This document shows, piece after piece, positions 44,401-55,000 of a stretch of 64,000 nt of DNA. Origin of the DNA: Anodontia alba (Eukaryota; Mollusca; Bivalvia; Lucinida; Lucinidae); NCBI GenBank assembly GCA_964016985.1, contig OZ024834.1:81855211-81919210 (forward strand), written 5' to 3'. The first letter of the stretch is position 1; every line of letters starts with the position of its first letter. The translations under genes were made by a program, and so were the position numbers. The notes under the pieces were generated by a model, which worked only from the letters and a program-made list of their open reading frames with translations, ran no database searches and was not told the DNA's origin.

Positions 44401-45568
44401 TATATCCCCCGCCGCGAAGCCTTTGTTTGTCTGTCCGTCCAACTGTCCATTTGTCAGTCCATAACACTTTCGTGTACTCGCCACACTTCCTGAACCCTTT
44501 AAAAGATTTTAGTCAAATGTTCGCCTCAGTGACACGATGTGTAGAACCCATAACTCAACCATGCCGACTCAAGGTCATGGTCGCAATTGAAGGTCATAAG
44601 TTTGAGCCTTTAATTTCTTGAATTTGAGCCTTTAATTTCGTGTCTTCTCCATATCTCCTGAACTCTTTGAAAGAGTTTCATTATCTTTGGTCAAATGTTT
44701 GTCTCAGTGAGACAATGTGCAGAACCTATAACTAAATCATGCCGACTCAAGGTAAAGGTCACAATTGAACGTCACGAGTTTAAGCCTAAATTTCATGTCA
44801 GCTCCATATCTCTTTTACCCCTGGAAGAATTTTCATTAAACTATGGTCACTGTTTGCCTCAGTGAGACAATGTGCAGAACCCATAACTCAATCATGCTAA
44901 CTCAAGGTGACAGTTGAAGGTCACGTGTTTGATCCTTTAATTTCGTGTCCGCTCCATATCTCCTTTACCTCTGGAAGGATTTTCATGAAACTTTGGTCAA
45001 ATGTTTGCCTCAGCAAGACGGTGTGCATTACTCAACGATGTAGACTCAAGGTCAATATCGCAATTGAAGGTCATAGGGATTGAGCCTTGAATTTCGTGTC
45101 CACTCCATATCTCCTTTACCACTGGAAAGATTTTCATTTAACTTCGGTTGAATGTTTGCCTCAGTGAGACGGTGTGCAGAACCTATCACTCAACCATGCT
45201 GACTCAAGGTCAAGGTCACAATTGAAGATCACGAGTTTGAGATTTGAATATCGTGTCCGCTCCATATCTCCTTTACCCCTGGAAAGATTTTCGTAAACTT
45301 TTGGTCAAATATTCGGCTCAATAAAACGATGTGCAGAATCCATGACTCAGCATGCTGGCTCAAGGTCAAGGTCACAATTAAAGGTCACGAGATTGAACCT
45401 TTGTTTTCTAGTCCTCTCCATATCTCCTTTACCACTGGAAGGATTTTTTTATTAAACTTTAGTCAAATGTTCACCTCAGTGAGACTGCAAAACTTATGTT
45501 TCAGGCAAGTCGACTCAAGGTTAAGGTCACAGCGGCGGGGTTGGTGAGTGGGTGGACGGGGGGATATA
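44401..45568. repeat. ~155-bp tandem array bounded by TATATCCCCC / GGGGGATATA
   Basis: CTCCATATCTCC recurs at about 44647, 44802, 44952, 45103, 45260 and 45415 (spacings 150-157), with shared GACTCAAGGTCAAGGTCAC, TTTGCCTCAGTGAGAC and GTGCAGAACC. Exact 10-bp inverted termini flank the array: TATATCCCCC at 44401-44410 and GGGGGATATA at 45559-45568. Open frames are short and not conserved between units. Confidence 0.85.
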
Positions 45569-45839
45569 GCTGTCCTTCAGACTGCCTTCTTGGTAACTTG
45601 GAAATATTCAATTATCAAAGTGCGTGAATCTGAAGCTTAATGCATCTATATGTTTAAAAGCTCCCGAGAGATCAATATTAACAAGCATAAATGGCTGTAG
45701 GAATAGGCTTTATATTGTTTGCTGATAAGAATAATATTTAGTCAATATGCAAAAGTTTGACAGCATCTCAATTCCGACCAATAACGAGAATACCGTAATT
45801 ATCTTCAGGCGAGTGGATTCACTTGGTAGACTTTTTCAC

Positions 45840-46258
45840 CATTTCCGTCAAGGGAAACAACTTTTGTGACTTCCTGTTAGCTTTATTACATACCATGCCA
45901 TTTCTGAAAAGGGGTCAACTCTAAAAGGAAAGATGGGGAGCAAATTCTTTCCTTTTAGAGAAGACCCCTTTTCGGAAGGCAGCAAAAACAATTGTGACAT
46001 AGTTGTCTCCCTTGAAAATGTATTAAACCCCATTAAAAGAAATGGATACACTTATGGGAGGCAACCATCGAAATTGTTTTGCCTCTATTCTGAAAAGGGG
46101 ACTACTCTTCAAGGAAAGAAATTTGTTTCTAAAGGGTAGGAAATTCGCTCCTTGTAAAGAAGGGGGCTTGATAACTAGAGAGCAAAGAGTAAGTCACAAA
46201 CGTTGTTTCCATTAAATATGGCGGAATACATACTAAGTGTATCCAGGGTCTCTTAAAG
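45840..46258. repeat. GAAGTCACAAA/TCTCCCT family, palindromic copies
   Basis: AAGGGAAACAACTTTTGTGA at the left is inverted as TTGTGACATAGTTGTCTCCC-like sequence at about 45990-46015. The centre AAAAGGAAAGATGGGG...AATTCTTTCCTTTTAGAG folds back. A second related unit continues to GTGTATCCAGGGTC. Confidence 0.65.
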
Positions 46259-46960
46259 GGACAGACCCCAAAAATGCAGTGTATGTCTAAAAATATTCAG
46301 CTTTAGAAAATAAGCACTGTCGTGCAAATTTCATCAAAATTGCTTACGGTATAAGAAAATTATTGTAGTCTGAAGGTTTTACAAATGTGAGTATGTGCGC
46401 CGCCATTTTGAATATTTAATTACATACTTATTTTTTAAGACACAAATAAAAGTTGTCCGTTGACAGTAATTGCTTACATGAGCTATTTGATAGTTTACAT
46501 GCAAATGAAAACATTTACTTGTATATAGCAATAAAATATTGTTTCTTAAGTTAATTTATGTATTTATTATGTACGTATTTAATTTTATTTAATTAGGCGG
46601 TTATGATGTCACTTACTTACAAAAATGGCAGTTTACGTGACAGTATTTTCTAGATATTTAATGCCCAATAATTTTCTTAATTCTTGGCCGATTTTCAGAC
46701 TTTTTTTGCCAAACTTTTCAGCTTAATAGGTTCTTTATTGTCATATATGTTTGTTATTTGCTATGTGTTTTCCTTTAAGGATAGCCTCAACCGGAATAAG
46801 ATTTTTACACATTTTTCAGAGTATTGAAACAGACTGCAAACTTCAGATGTCGCGTTCTAGGTCTACTCTGTTTGCCACTCATACAAAGGTCTACACTGTT
46901 TGCCACTCATACAGCATTTTAGGTACATCTAACGGACGTTTCTATCAACGAATACGTATA

Positions 46961-47166
46961 TTAACCCATTAAGCTGAGTGAACTCTTCTACTTTAACTCT
47001 TTGGACATGTCGATTTCCTGTATAAGTTTTTTTTTTATTGTTATCATGTTTTGTAGAAATTTCTGAATTTAATGCAAACAAGTTTTGACCCTTATCAGAC
47101 GCCGCGTTAAGTGGGTCTACACTGTATGCCAGTGTCCCTTTGATGGGACAGTAGGCTAGTCAATGG
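46961..47166. mobile_element. TTAACCCATT-type MITE, diverged
   Basis: TTAACCCATTAAGCTGAG at the left. The remaining core is CAAGTTTTGACCCTTATCAG ... GTGGGTCTACACTGTATGCC. The right terminus is not clear. Confidence 0.45.
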
Positions 47167-47275
47167 CTTCTTGCCTCTTTTGTAATGGCGACCTTGTTTA
47201 TAAATTCAGAAGAATTGTTGGTAATACCGATTTTTCAATTTAAAAATATTATCAATCGTTACAAAAAGATATATG

Positions 47276-47465
47276 AGCCAGCGCACGACAAAACCTACAA
47301 TAAGACGTGTGCATCCGCGCAGTCTGATCAGAGTCTTCGCTGATCGCACGTGCCTTCTACAGCCTCCGGGCTATCCAAAGAGGGATGAACGAGAATCCTT
47401 GGCATACTGGGTGGATGTACAGGCTGTCACACAGGTCATATTGTAGGTTTTGTCGTGCGCTGGCT
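47276..47465. mobile_element. MITE with perfect 25-bp terminal inverted repeats
   Basis: AGCCAGCGCACGACAAAACC plus TACAA (47276-47300) is exactly inverted at 47441-47465. Inside is half of the CGCGCAGTCTGATCAGAGTC / TTCGCTG hairpin seen in other elements. It has no coding capacity. Confidence 0.85.
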
Positions 47466-47698
47466 GATATTATAACATCAATGCTATGCGGCGAACTGCA
47501 TGCATGGTTGTTAACTCATTTTAAAATATTAATCGTATAGTAATGTCAATAATAACTGTAAAACAAATTCCACCAGGCCAAGTATCATGACTATAAAACA
47601 TGCAGATATGTCAACGGTTGCTGTACACGAATATGTCTACAGGGTTTCCCACATGTATTGCTCAATACCAAGAAAATTGGACAGTGACCTGGCATAAA

Positions 47699-47700
<2 letters not shown>

Positions 47701-47794
<94 letters not shown>
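47701..47794. repeat. (GT)n microsatellite, 47 units
   Basis: Uninterrupted GT run. Confidence 0.97.
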
Positions 47795-47796
<2 letters not shown>

Positions 47797-47879
47797 CTGT
47801 TGTGGTTGTTATGTTTTCAAAAGTAATCGGAAACGAAATCCGTAGATAGCAACAAAATTTAAAGACCTCCCATCACTCG

Positions 47880-48082
47880 TTAACCCTAGTCCTGCTGAAC
47901 CTGGATATGCCCTGCCTTTGCAAACAGTGTAGACTCAGATCAGTGAAGCCAACTGATCTGGATCTGCACTGTTTGTTATTAAGTATATGAATTTGTATCA
48001 ACAACCCGGATCAACTAATCGGATTGGCTGAAAATTAGAAGTGTGTGTGGCATTTTGATTTATTCAGCATGATAAGGGTTCA
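47880..48082 (+). mobile_element. piggyBac-like TTAA MITE, family A copy 2
   Basis: TTAACCCTAGTCCTGCTGAA at the left; at the right TTCAGCATGATAAGGGTT then CA instead of AA. The hairpin apex is shortened relative to copy 1. Confidence 0.72.
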
Positions 48083-48470
48083 TGTCAAGCCATACAAGTA
48101 AGAGAAAGACCCGATGGCCAGACTGGCACATCAGAGACAGTATGAACTATGAGATATGGAGTATGAATGTTAACACCCATTTTTCATATTTTGCTATTAG
48201 AAATGCTTCAGATTTAATAAGTCAAACTGTACGCAGTTGTTTTAGAAAAAAAAAAGACACAATTATCGTAAAATATAATGCAAGTAATCGATGACTGATG
48301 TAGATGGTAAAAGGGCTCGTGTCATATGCGAGCAGTGAAGGTCCAGATCAGCATGCGCATCCGTGCAGTCTGATCCGGGTATTCTCTGTTCATCGACATA
48401 TATTACAGTATCCATTGATTTTGTAAGCGGACAACAAAGGCCCTGAGAACCCTGCGCGAATGTAAAAGTA

Positions 48471-48784
48471 CAGTCGAACCTCGTTATCTCGCTTATTCGA
48501 ATTATCGCTTATCTCGAAGTGAAAATCTGGTCCCTGTTTTAACATGAAACTATGACAACAGGTAACAAAATAATGTGGAAAAGATGAGGAGCAATTTCTC
48601 CTCTTTTCCACATTATTTTTTATATATATATTTCTAACTTCAGGAGTCAAATTACACATTCATTTGTTAAATGTGATTGTTCAATTTATTGTTTTCCTCA
48701 CTCTCTCAACTCTGATATGTCGAGGTACGGATATCTCGAAGTATTTCAGTGAGTCCCTTGGAATTCGAGATAACGAGTCGACTG
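48471..48784. mobile_element. pogo/Tc1-like MITE, 314 bp, TA target
   Basis: CAGTCGAACCTCGTTATCTC at the left and GAGATAACGAGTCGACTG at the right are inverted and each is bordered by TA (48469-48470 and 48785-48786). The internal palindrome AATAATGTGGAAAAGA...GAGGAG/CTCCTCTTTTCCACATTATT is at 48571-48616. Termini of this kind belong to pogo/Tigger-like families. Confidence 0.8.
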
Positions 48785-49192
48785 TATATTTAAGGTAGAG
48801 AAACAAAGAATGTTAATAGTATAGTTACTGTTTTAAATTTTCGAGGCAATTTTCTTTGCTTTAAAACAAACCTACACTGACCATTAGAAATGCTTCTCAG
48901 ATACTAAGTCATACTATAGACATACTTTAAAAATCAAATGCGACCATAATTATATTCGCCAGTTTAAAAAATATAACTAACTTTTTATCCTTTCCAAATG
49001 TGTCACAAATAAGTAGGCAAATAAAGAAGTTAAATAATAATAATAATAAAAAAAAAAAAAGGTATTTTGTAATCGTTCTTACCGTAATAGATTTCACCAC
49101 GACGAACTTTCTGAAATTGCAAGACAACAGTCTCTCCATGCGTACTTCATATGCACACTTCTTACATTAAAACATAGGACAAACGGATACGC

Positions 49193-49420
49193 TTTAAGGG
49201 TAGATAACTCTATCCGAATAGTTTTGCCTCTCTTCTGAAAAGAGGTCTAATATAAAAGGAAAGACTTTGCTCCCCTCCAGAGCAAATTCTTTCCTTTAAG
49301 AGTAGAGTCCTTTCCAGAATGGATATAGTGCGCAGGAAAGCAAACAGGAAAATCACAGAAGTTGTCTCCCTTCCCAAAAATAGTAGAAAACCTGTCAGGT
49401 ACATCTAGTCTACTTAAACG
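49193..49420. repeat. GAAGTCACAAA/TCTCCCT family repeat
   Basis: GCTTTAAGGGTAGATAACTC, AAAGGAAAGACTTTGCTCCC / GAGCAAATTCTTTCCTTTAA (inverted), then AAAGCAAACAGGAAAATCAC and TTGTCTCCCTTCC. Confidence 0.65.
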
Positions 49421-49939
49421 CAATTTCACTTTGACATGCTGATGGCAAAAGACAGAAGCAGATGAAAACTTAATCATGCTATTTACTTTTTCCTAAAACG
49501 GAGCTTGAAATATTATTCAAATCGATAGTCCCTTTGGATACGAAGTGAATGCTTAAGCTACGCTTTCTTAAATACACAAAAGTTTGCGACTCCACATGCT
49601 TATTTTTAAATTCGACAGGTTAAACAGTGTTAAAAAAAAACTTGGGCATCGCCAAGCGAAAAGGTGTTTTCGATATGCGAAAAGCGTAGATTTAGAACAT
49701 CCTGCGTATCTGCAGGTCTGTATCATGGTCTTTGACACTGACCGACAAAGTACAATATCGAACAATTCCGTAAGCGGGCAACGAGGACCTTGATAGACCT
49801 GTGTTCGGGCAAACTAAGCTGCACTATCGCCGTACCCTTATGCCCAAAAACATATTTTAACTTAATTGTTTAATAACGTATCATGATTATTGTATTATAT
49901 CCGTGATTTTACTTCCTCATTTGTCGTTGGTTCATTTGA

Positions 49940-50181
49940 TTAACCTTTAAACTGTCAATCACAACAATGGTCGTCTGCTTTGTCATCTGCTTGTGATTTT
50001 AAAAGTCATTTCTGCAAACAGTGTGGACCCAGATCAGACTGCTCTAGGAGCAGTCTGATCTGGGTCCACACTGTTTGCCTGTATGCAAAATAAGGTTTGA
50101 AAAGTTTGCAAGAATATTCAGCAGACGACATTAACAGACGACATTTTCAGATGCAGGTTATCTTGGCGTTTTAAGGGTTAA
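49940..50181 (-). mobile_element. piggyBac-like TTAA MITE, family B copy 2
   Basis: TTAACCTTTAAACTGTC at the left and GGCGTTTTAAGGGTTAA at the right. The core is CAAACAGTGTGGACCCAGAT ... GACTGCTCTAGGAGCAGTC ... ATCTGGGTCCACACTGTTTG. Confidence 0.82.
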
Positions 50182-50268
50182 TTAGTTTTTTTTTTTTTTT
50201 TTTGTTTTTTTTTTTTTTGTTTTTTTTTTGCAATTACCTGTATTTCATCTAGAACAAACACAGTTCAA

Positions 50269-50511
50269 GTGAGCCACAAGGTCGGAAAACGTACCTTTGG
50301 GGGATATGCGCGCCTAGCGAAGACATATCAGCCTGCGCATTCGCACAGTCTGATCAGAATCTTTCCTGGGCGCTTTTTGGATAGTTAATGATTCAAAGTA
50401 TCTTCATGCGGAGAACGAAGACTCTGATCAGACTGCGCGGATGCGCAGGCTGATCGGAGTCTTCGTTGGGCGCACATGTCAGGCGGTACGTTTTTTCATG
50501 TTGTGGCTCAC
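50269..50511. mobile_element. GTGAGCCACAA-ended element with two tandem hairpins
   Basis: An exact 11-bp inverted terminus, GTGAGCCACAA / TTGTGGCTCAC. Two hairpins follow, the second being GAACGAAGACTCTGATCAGA...GCGC / GCGCAGGCTGATCGGAGTCT. It also has paired GGAAAACGTACCTTTG / GCGGTACGTTTTTTC inside the termini. Confidence 0.8.
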
Positions 50512-51282
50512 TAACGAATACACGGTATGTCATGTTTAAGGTCTTGAACCGATTTGAGAGCGACAAAGCAAAAATGCTATAATAACGTTATCTAATTTCT
50601 CAGTGTTTTGATCTTATCTAAGTTTGCCAAAGTATAGCAATACGGAAGAATGAAAATTAATTCAAGCTCAACATGAAAAAAAAAGAGGATCAATATTACA
50701 CATGCGGGAAACGGAGACCCAGATCAGCGACGCATTCTCGCAGTCAGTATCTTCGTCGCCAGAATTTCTGTAGCACATATGGACGAACAGAGAAGGCCCT
50801 GATTAGACTGTGTGAATACTTAGGTGATCTGTGTCTTCTCTGTTTGCGTATGGTATAAGGGTTACTTTCTTTCTTTGCGCTAAAAATCCGATATATCAAA
50901 CACAACCAACCGGGTGGTGTATTACGTAAAAAAAATAATAAAATAAAAAAAAACATGAGAAAATCACTTATCATCTATAAAATGCCCCGAAATTTCTGAA
51001 AGTCTGTCAAATATGAACAAAAGATTGTGTGTTTGTATAAAATGTATGTACCTGGTCATTTTTGGACGTACAGAAAATGTTTGATAATGTTAACGTAACA
51101 TCTGAAATTGGGGTTGACATATTTATTCATAAAAAGTTTACATATATCATATATATGACACAATAAAATGATCATAAAAATGTGACGGGATTCAGAAAAA
51201 AACAAAACAAAAAAAAAAACTACATTTACACATGTCATAGAACAACAAAAAAGTTAAACAAATAGAAACAAAATATTACTCG

Positions 51283-51283
<1 letters not shown>

Positions 51284-51353
<70 letters not shown>

Positions 51354-51363
51354 TGTGTATAAT

Positions 51364-51433
<70 letters not shown>
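51284..51433. repeat. Compound microsatellite (TG)n(CGTG)n(TG)n(AG)n
   Basis: Consecutive blocks of TG, then GTGC/GTGCG, a short TG block and about 27 GA units. Open frames on both strands are artefacts of the simple repeats. Confidence 0.96.
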
Positions 51434-51437
<4 letters not shown>

Positions 51438-51510
51438 TTTTACTTTTCCCCGGCCCTATTCCCGATTTAAATCGGGTTGTCTTCAGCCGTAAATTCGGAC
51501 CCACTGAATA

Positions 51511-51692
<182 letters not shown>

Positions 51693-51735
51693 GAGCACTC
51701 GATTGATTTTTGATGATTGGCCATCACTTAAGGGT

Positions 51736-51740
<5 letters not shown>

Positions 51741-51802
<62 letters not shown>
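51741..51802. repeat. (TAA)n microsatellite
   Basis: About 20 TAA units with one G interruption, ending some 90 bp before the first sulfatase exon. Confidence 0.96.
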
Positions 51803-51803
<1 letters not shown>

Positions 51804-51893
51804 TTTGTTGATATTAATCGAAATAAATTGCAAATCAACATTCGTGTGCTACATTTAGCTGTGTATCATGTGACTATCATGTGATCAAACAAT

Positions 51894-52055
51894 ATGGTTG
51901 CCAGTGTCACTGATAGATGCCTGATCATGAAGGTTTCTAATCTTGTAGGCCGAGTTTTCCTACTTCTTGTGATTATTTTGCCGTGCTTTACAGCGCGCAA
52001 GTCAAATATTGTTTTTATTTTAACAGACGATCAAGATGTTGCACTTGGCGGACAG
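51894..52055 (+). CDS. GNS: GNS exon 1: signal peptide and first metal-site motif
   Basis: 54 codons from ATG at 51894; an in-frame ATG at 51927 gives a tidier signal peptide, [20 protein letters not shown], with likely cleavage after FTA. It then reads [18 protein letters not shown], the N-terminal sulfatase strand whose aspartates bind calcium. Donor GT is at 52056. I favour the second ATG for translation, but either is possible. No TATA box is evident. Confidence 0.88.
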
Positions 52056-55000
52056 GTATGCGAAAATTTTGTTGTTTATATCAATCAAATGGATCATGGT
52101 TTACAAATAGGAAGTGTTTAGGCCAAGCTACTAAGCATATAATCAGACATATTAAGTTGTCAGAATATGTATGATATGTGGTGAGCACACTGGCCTCTAG
52201 AGCTAAAGATACTGGGATTGATCACAGGCATAGGCAAGGGAATTATGGTGTCCAAACAACCTTTCCTTCAAGTCATTTGCAGGGATGGCATGAACAGATG
52301 AAAAAAGTCTCCCACTCCTGTGTAGGTAAAAGAATTCTACGATAATTCAAAATGGTTACTTGTAGGCGTAGGCCTTCATCCTGGAACCTGGATCTGTGTA
52401 GAATGTCCGAGAGTGTGTATGGCAGTATAGACCTTTTTTGATGTTATTGTTTTCATCCGGGCTACTGAGTCAGTACTGACCACATGATTACAATGTTATG
52501 CCATGTGACCAAAAATTGTGGATGGCAAAAACATTTCTGGTTCCACTGATACCAATTGATTCAAGCCATATTTTACTTGGAAAATAAATCACTTTTGGTT
52601 AATATTTAATCGTAAATTTTATCTAGCATTTTTAAATACAGCTTTAAGAAGCAGTCTGACTGCTTTTCCTAAGACAAGTACAATCGTTTCAATGATGTTT
52701 TTCCGATATCAGCAGGCACGCGCACAACCATAATATTGTTTTATGGTGACCATTTTTATGCCATATAGTCAAAATATATGTTAATATTTGTGGTTATGAC
52801 ATTTAAATGATCACTTGATGAGAATCTCTTCTGAAAAGAAACTTTTGGCGAATGAAACTGCTTTATTTTTCTGAATAAACATCAGCAATTATACTGTCCA
52901 GTAAACGTTAACAACAACTTTCTGCCATCCAATAGGAACGAGGCTAGAATGTACTCTGGGTTAAAGACTGAGAGGTTTCGAATGATGTTTATTTTGTGAA
53001 GTAGTGTTTAAAAAGGTCTATCTAGAGATGGAAGAATGACAGCATAGGACTGGTAGTCGCATTTGAAGGGACCGCGCGGAAGAGGACAGGACCAAAAAAC
53101 GGAACCAAAAGTTGATCGCCTAGGAGAAGTCCTTTATCCTTCATGGAATTCAATAATTTTTGGCCAGCATATTAGTTATAAAGTCTTCTTCAAAATGCAT
53201 ATCAAGAGTTTCAAATATTCCCCGTTATTAAGGAAACATTGCCAATTGAATTTGCCCATGTCTGACGGAGAAAAGACGGGACCAAAGTTTTGCCCAAATA
53301 ACCGTGTCCTAAATTTCTGCAAGTATTGCCAAAATAGTAAATGATAAGTAGTTTTTGTGGTACAATGCTAACCAAAATCATTCTAGGGAATTCTCAAACT
53401 GAAAATTTTGGTAGTTGTGCATCAGTTTTTTAATTAATGTGCCCGGGACCAGGCCGGGACCAAAATAATTTGCCACACACTATTAAAATAATGGTATATA
53501 TTCACATAATGTATGGTCATTTGTTCAATAATTCAATAAAAATTGTTCAGCTTTCAAACTTAATAATTTTCTAATTTGGAGACTGATTTTCCTTTACTTT
53601 TCAACGTGCAGTCCTTGGTTTTCTGTTCATTAAGATATCAGGTGATATGCATTTTCCATTAATACATCTAAGTTTTCACATAGAAAACTATATATTTATC
53701 TGTTCAGCAGTTTAGGCTGTTTACCATAAGTGCCCAGTTTGTTTGTCCAGTTTCTATGCATACTACTTGTAAGGTTTCATTGTATTTATAAAAAGTAGGG
53801 CTTGTTCAAATTTATCCAGTTTTAGGAAGATTAATAGTTAGATATGAATTTGCATGAAAAATAAAATATGCAAGTCTCCCTTAAATTTCCCCAAAATGTA
53901 ATAATTTAACAAAAAAAAAAAAAAAAAAATCTTCTTTTTATGTTTCCAGACCCCTATGGCTAAAACAAAGAAGTTGATTGGAGATCAGGGCTTTATCTTT
54001 GAAAATATGGTATGTATACTGCAAAGTGGTAAGAATGTGACATAATACAGATATTTATCCTACTATCTTCAAAACACCATCTTAGTAAAATGTAAATCCT
54101 TAAAGCACCAGTAACATGGGCAGCAGGTGACTTTTTAATATTTTTTTATTATTATTTTACCAAGAAAATGGGCCTAGTTGTTCAAAGCGTCGTTAGCTTA
54201 ACGAGCTCGTTAAGGGTCATTTCGTTAACTGTTTTAGCGGATTCAGTATACAATATTCTGATATTTTTTGCACTGCAAAAGCTACTCACATTTTTTCAGC
54301 AAAAAATTTCAGCATATTCGCATATCACTCGATTTAAATTTTAACGAATCGTTAACTAACGACGTCGTTAGCTTTGAACAACTGGGCCCTGATATTTCAT
54401 GTGACTCATATGCTTAGCAGAAGAGTCATATGAAAAAGCCTTAAAGGCTCCATATTCCTCAAAAATAGTCATTTTTATTTTCCAAGAAAGTTTTAATAAA
54501 TTGATATATGGTATTAATATATGTACATGTACAATCATAAAATAAGGTACTTGATAACTTGTAAAATTTCAATAAGTCTCGTTCTTGAAACAAAATGATT
54601 TTTTATTGTATGTCTAATTAATATTGCCAACAGCTTTATGTTCAGGTTTTACTTGCAATTTGTCATTTTTGCAGTTTACCACAAGCCCACTGTGCTGTCC
54701 GAGTCGTTCAAGTATTTTTACTGGCCGCTATGTCCATAACCATGGCGCTGTAAACAATTCTGTCAATGGTAACTGTAGCAGTCCAGCCTGGCAGCAGACA
54801 CAGGAGAGCTCAGCCTTTCCAACAGTTCTTAAAGCTCAAGGATACACAACATTCTTTGCTGGAAAATACTTGAACCAGGTAATGGTTTGGGTGGTAAACC
54901 TCAGTGTACGTGTACAGTGAACCCTTGTTACAATGACAGCATTTGTTCCCAAAGATGTTGCCATTATAATGAAATGCTGTTGTAAAGAATCCTTAATGGA

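Noticed and set aside
46260..46740. Possible transposon beginning AAAGGGACAGACCCC
   Set aside because: It looks like a dispersed repeat start, but I could not find a matching inverted or direct terminus, so boundaries are unsupported.
47600..47845. Open frame with a CVCV run
   Set aside because: Translation of the (GT)n microsatellite plus short flanks.
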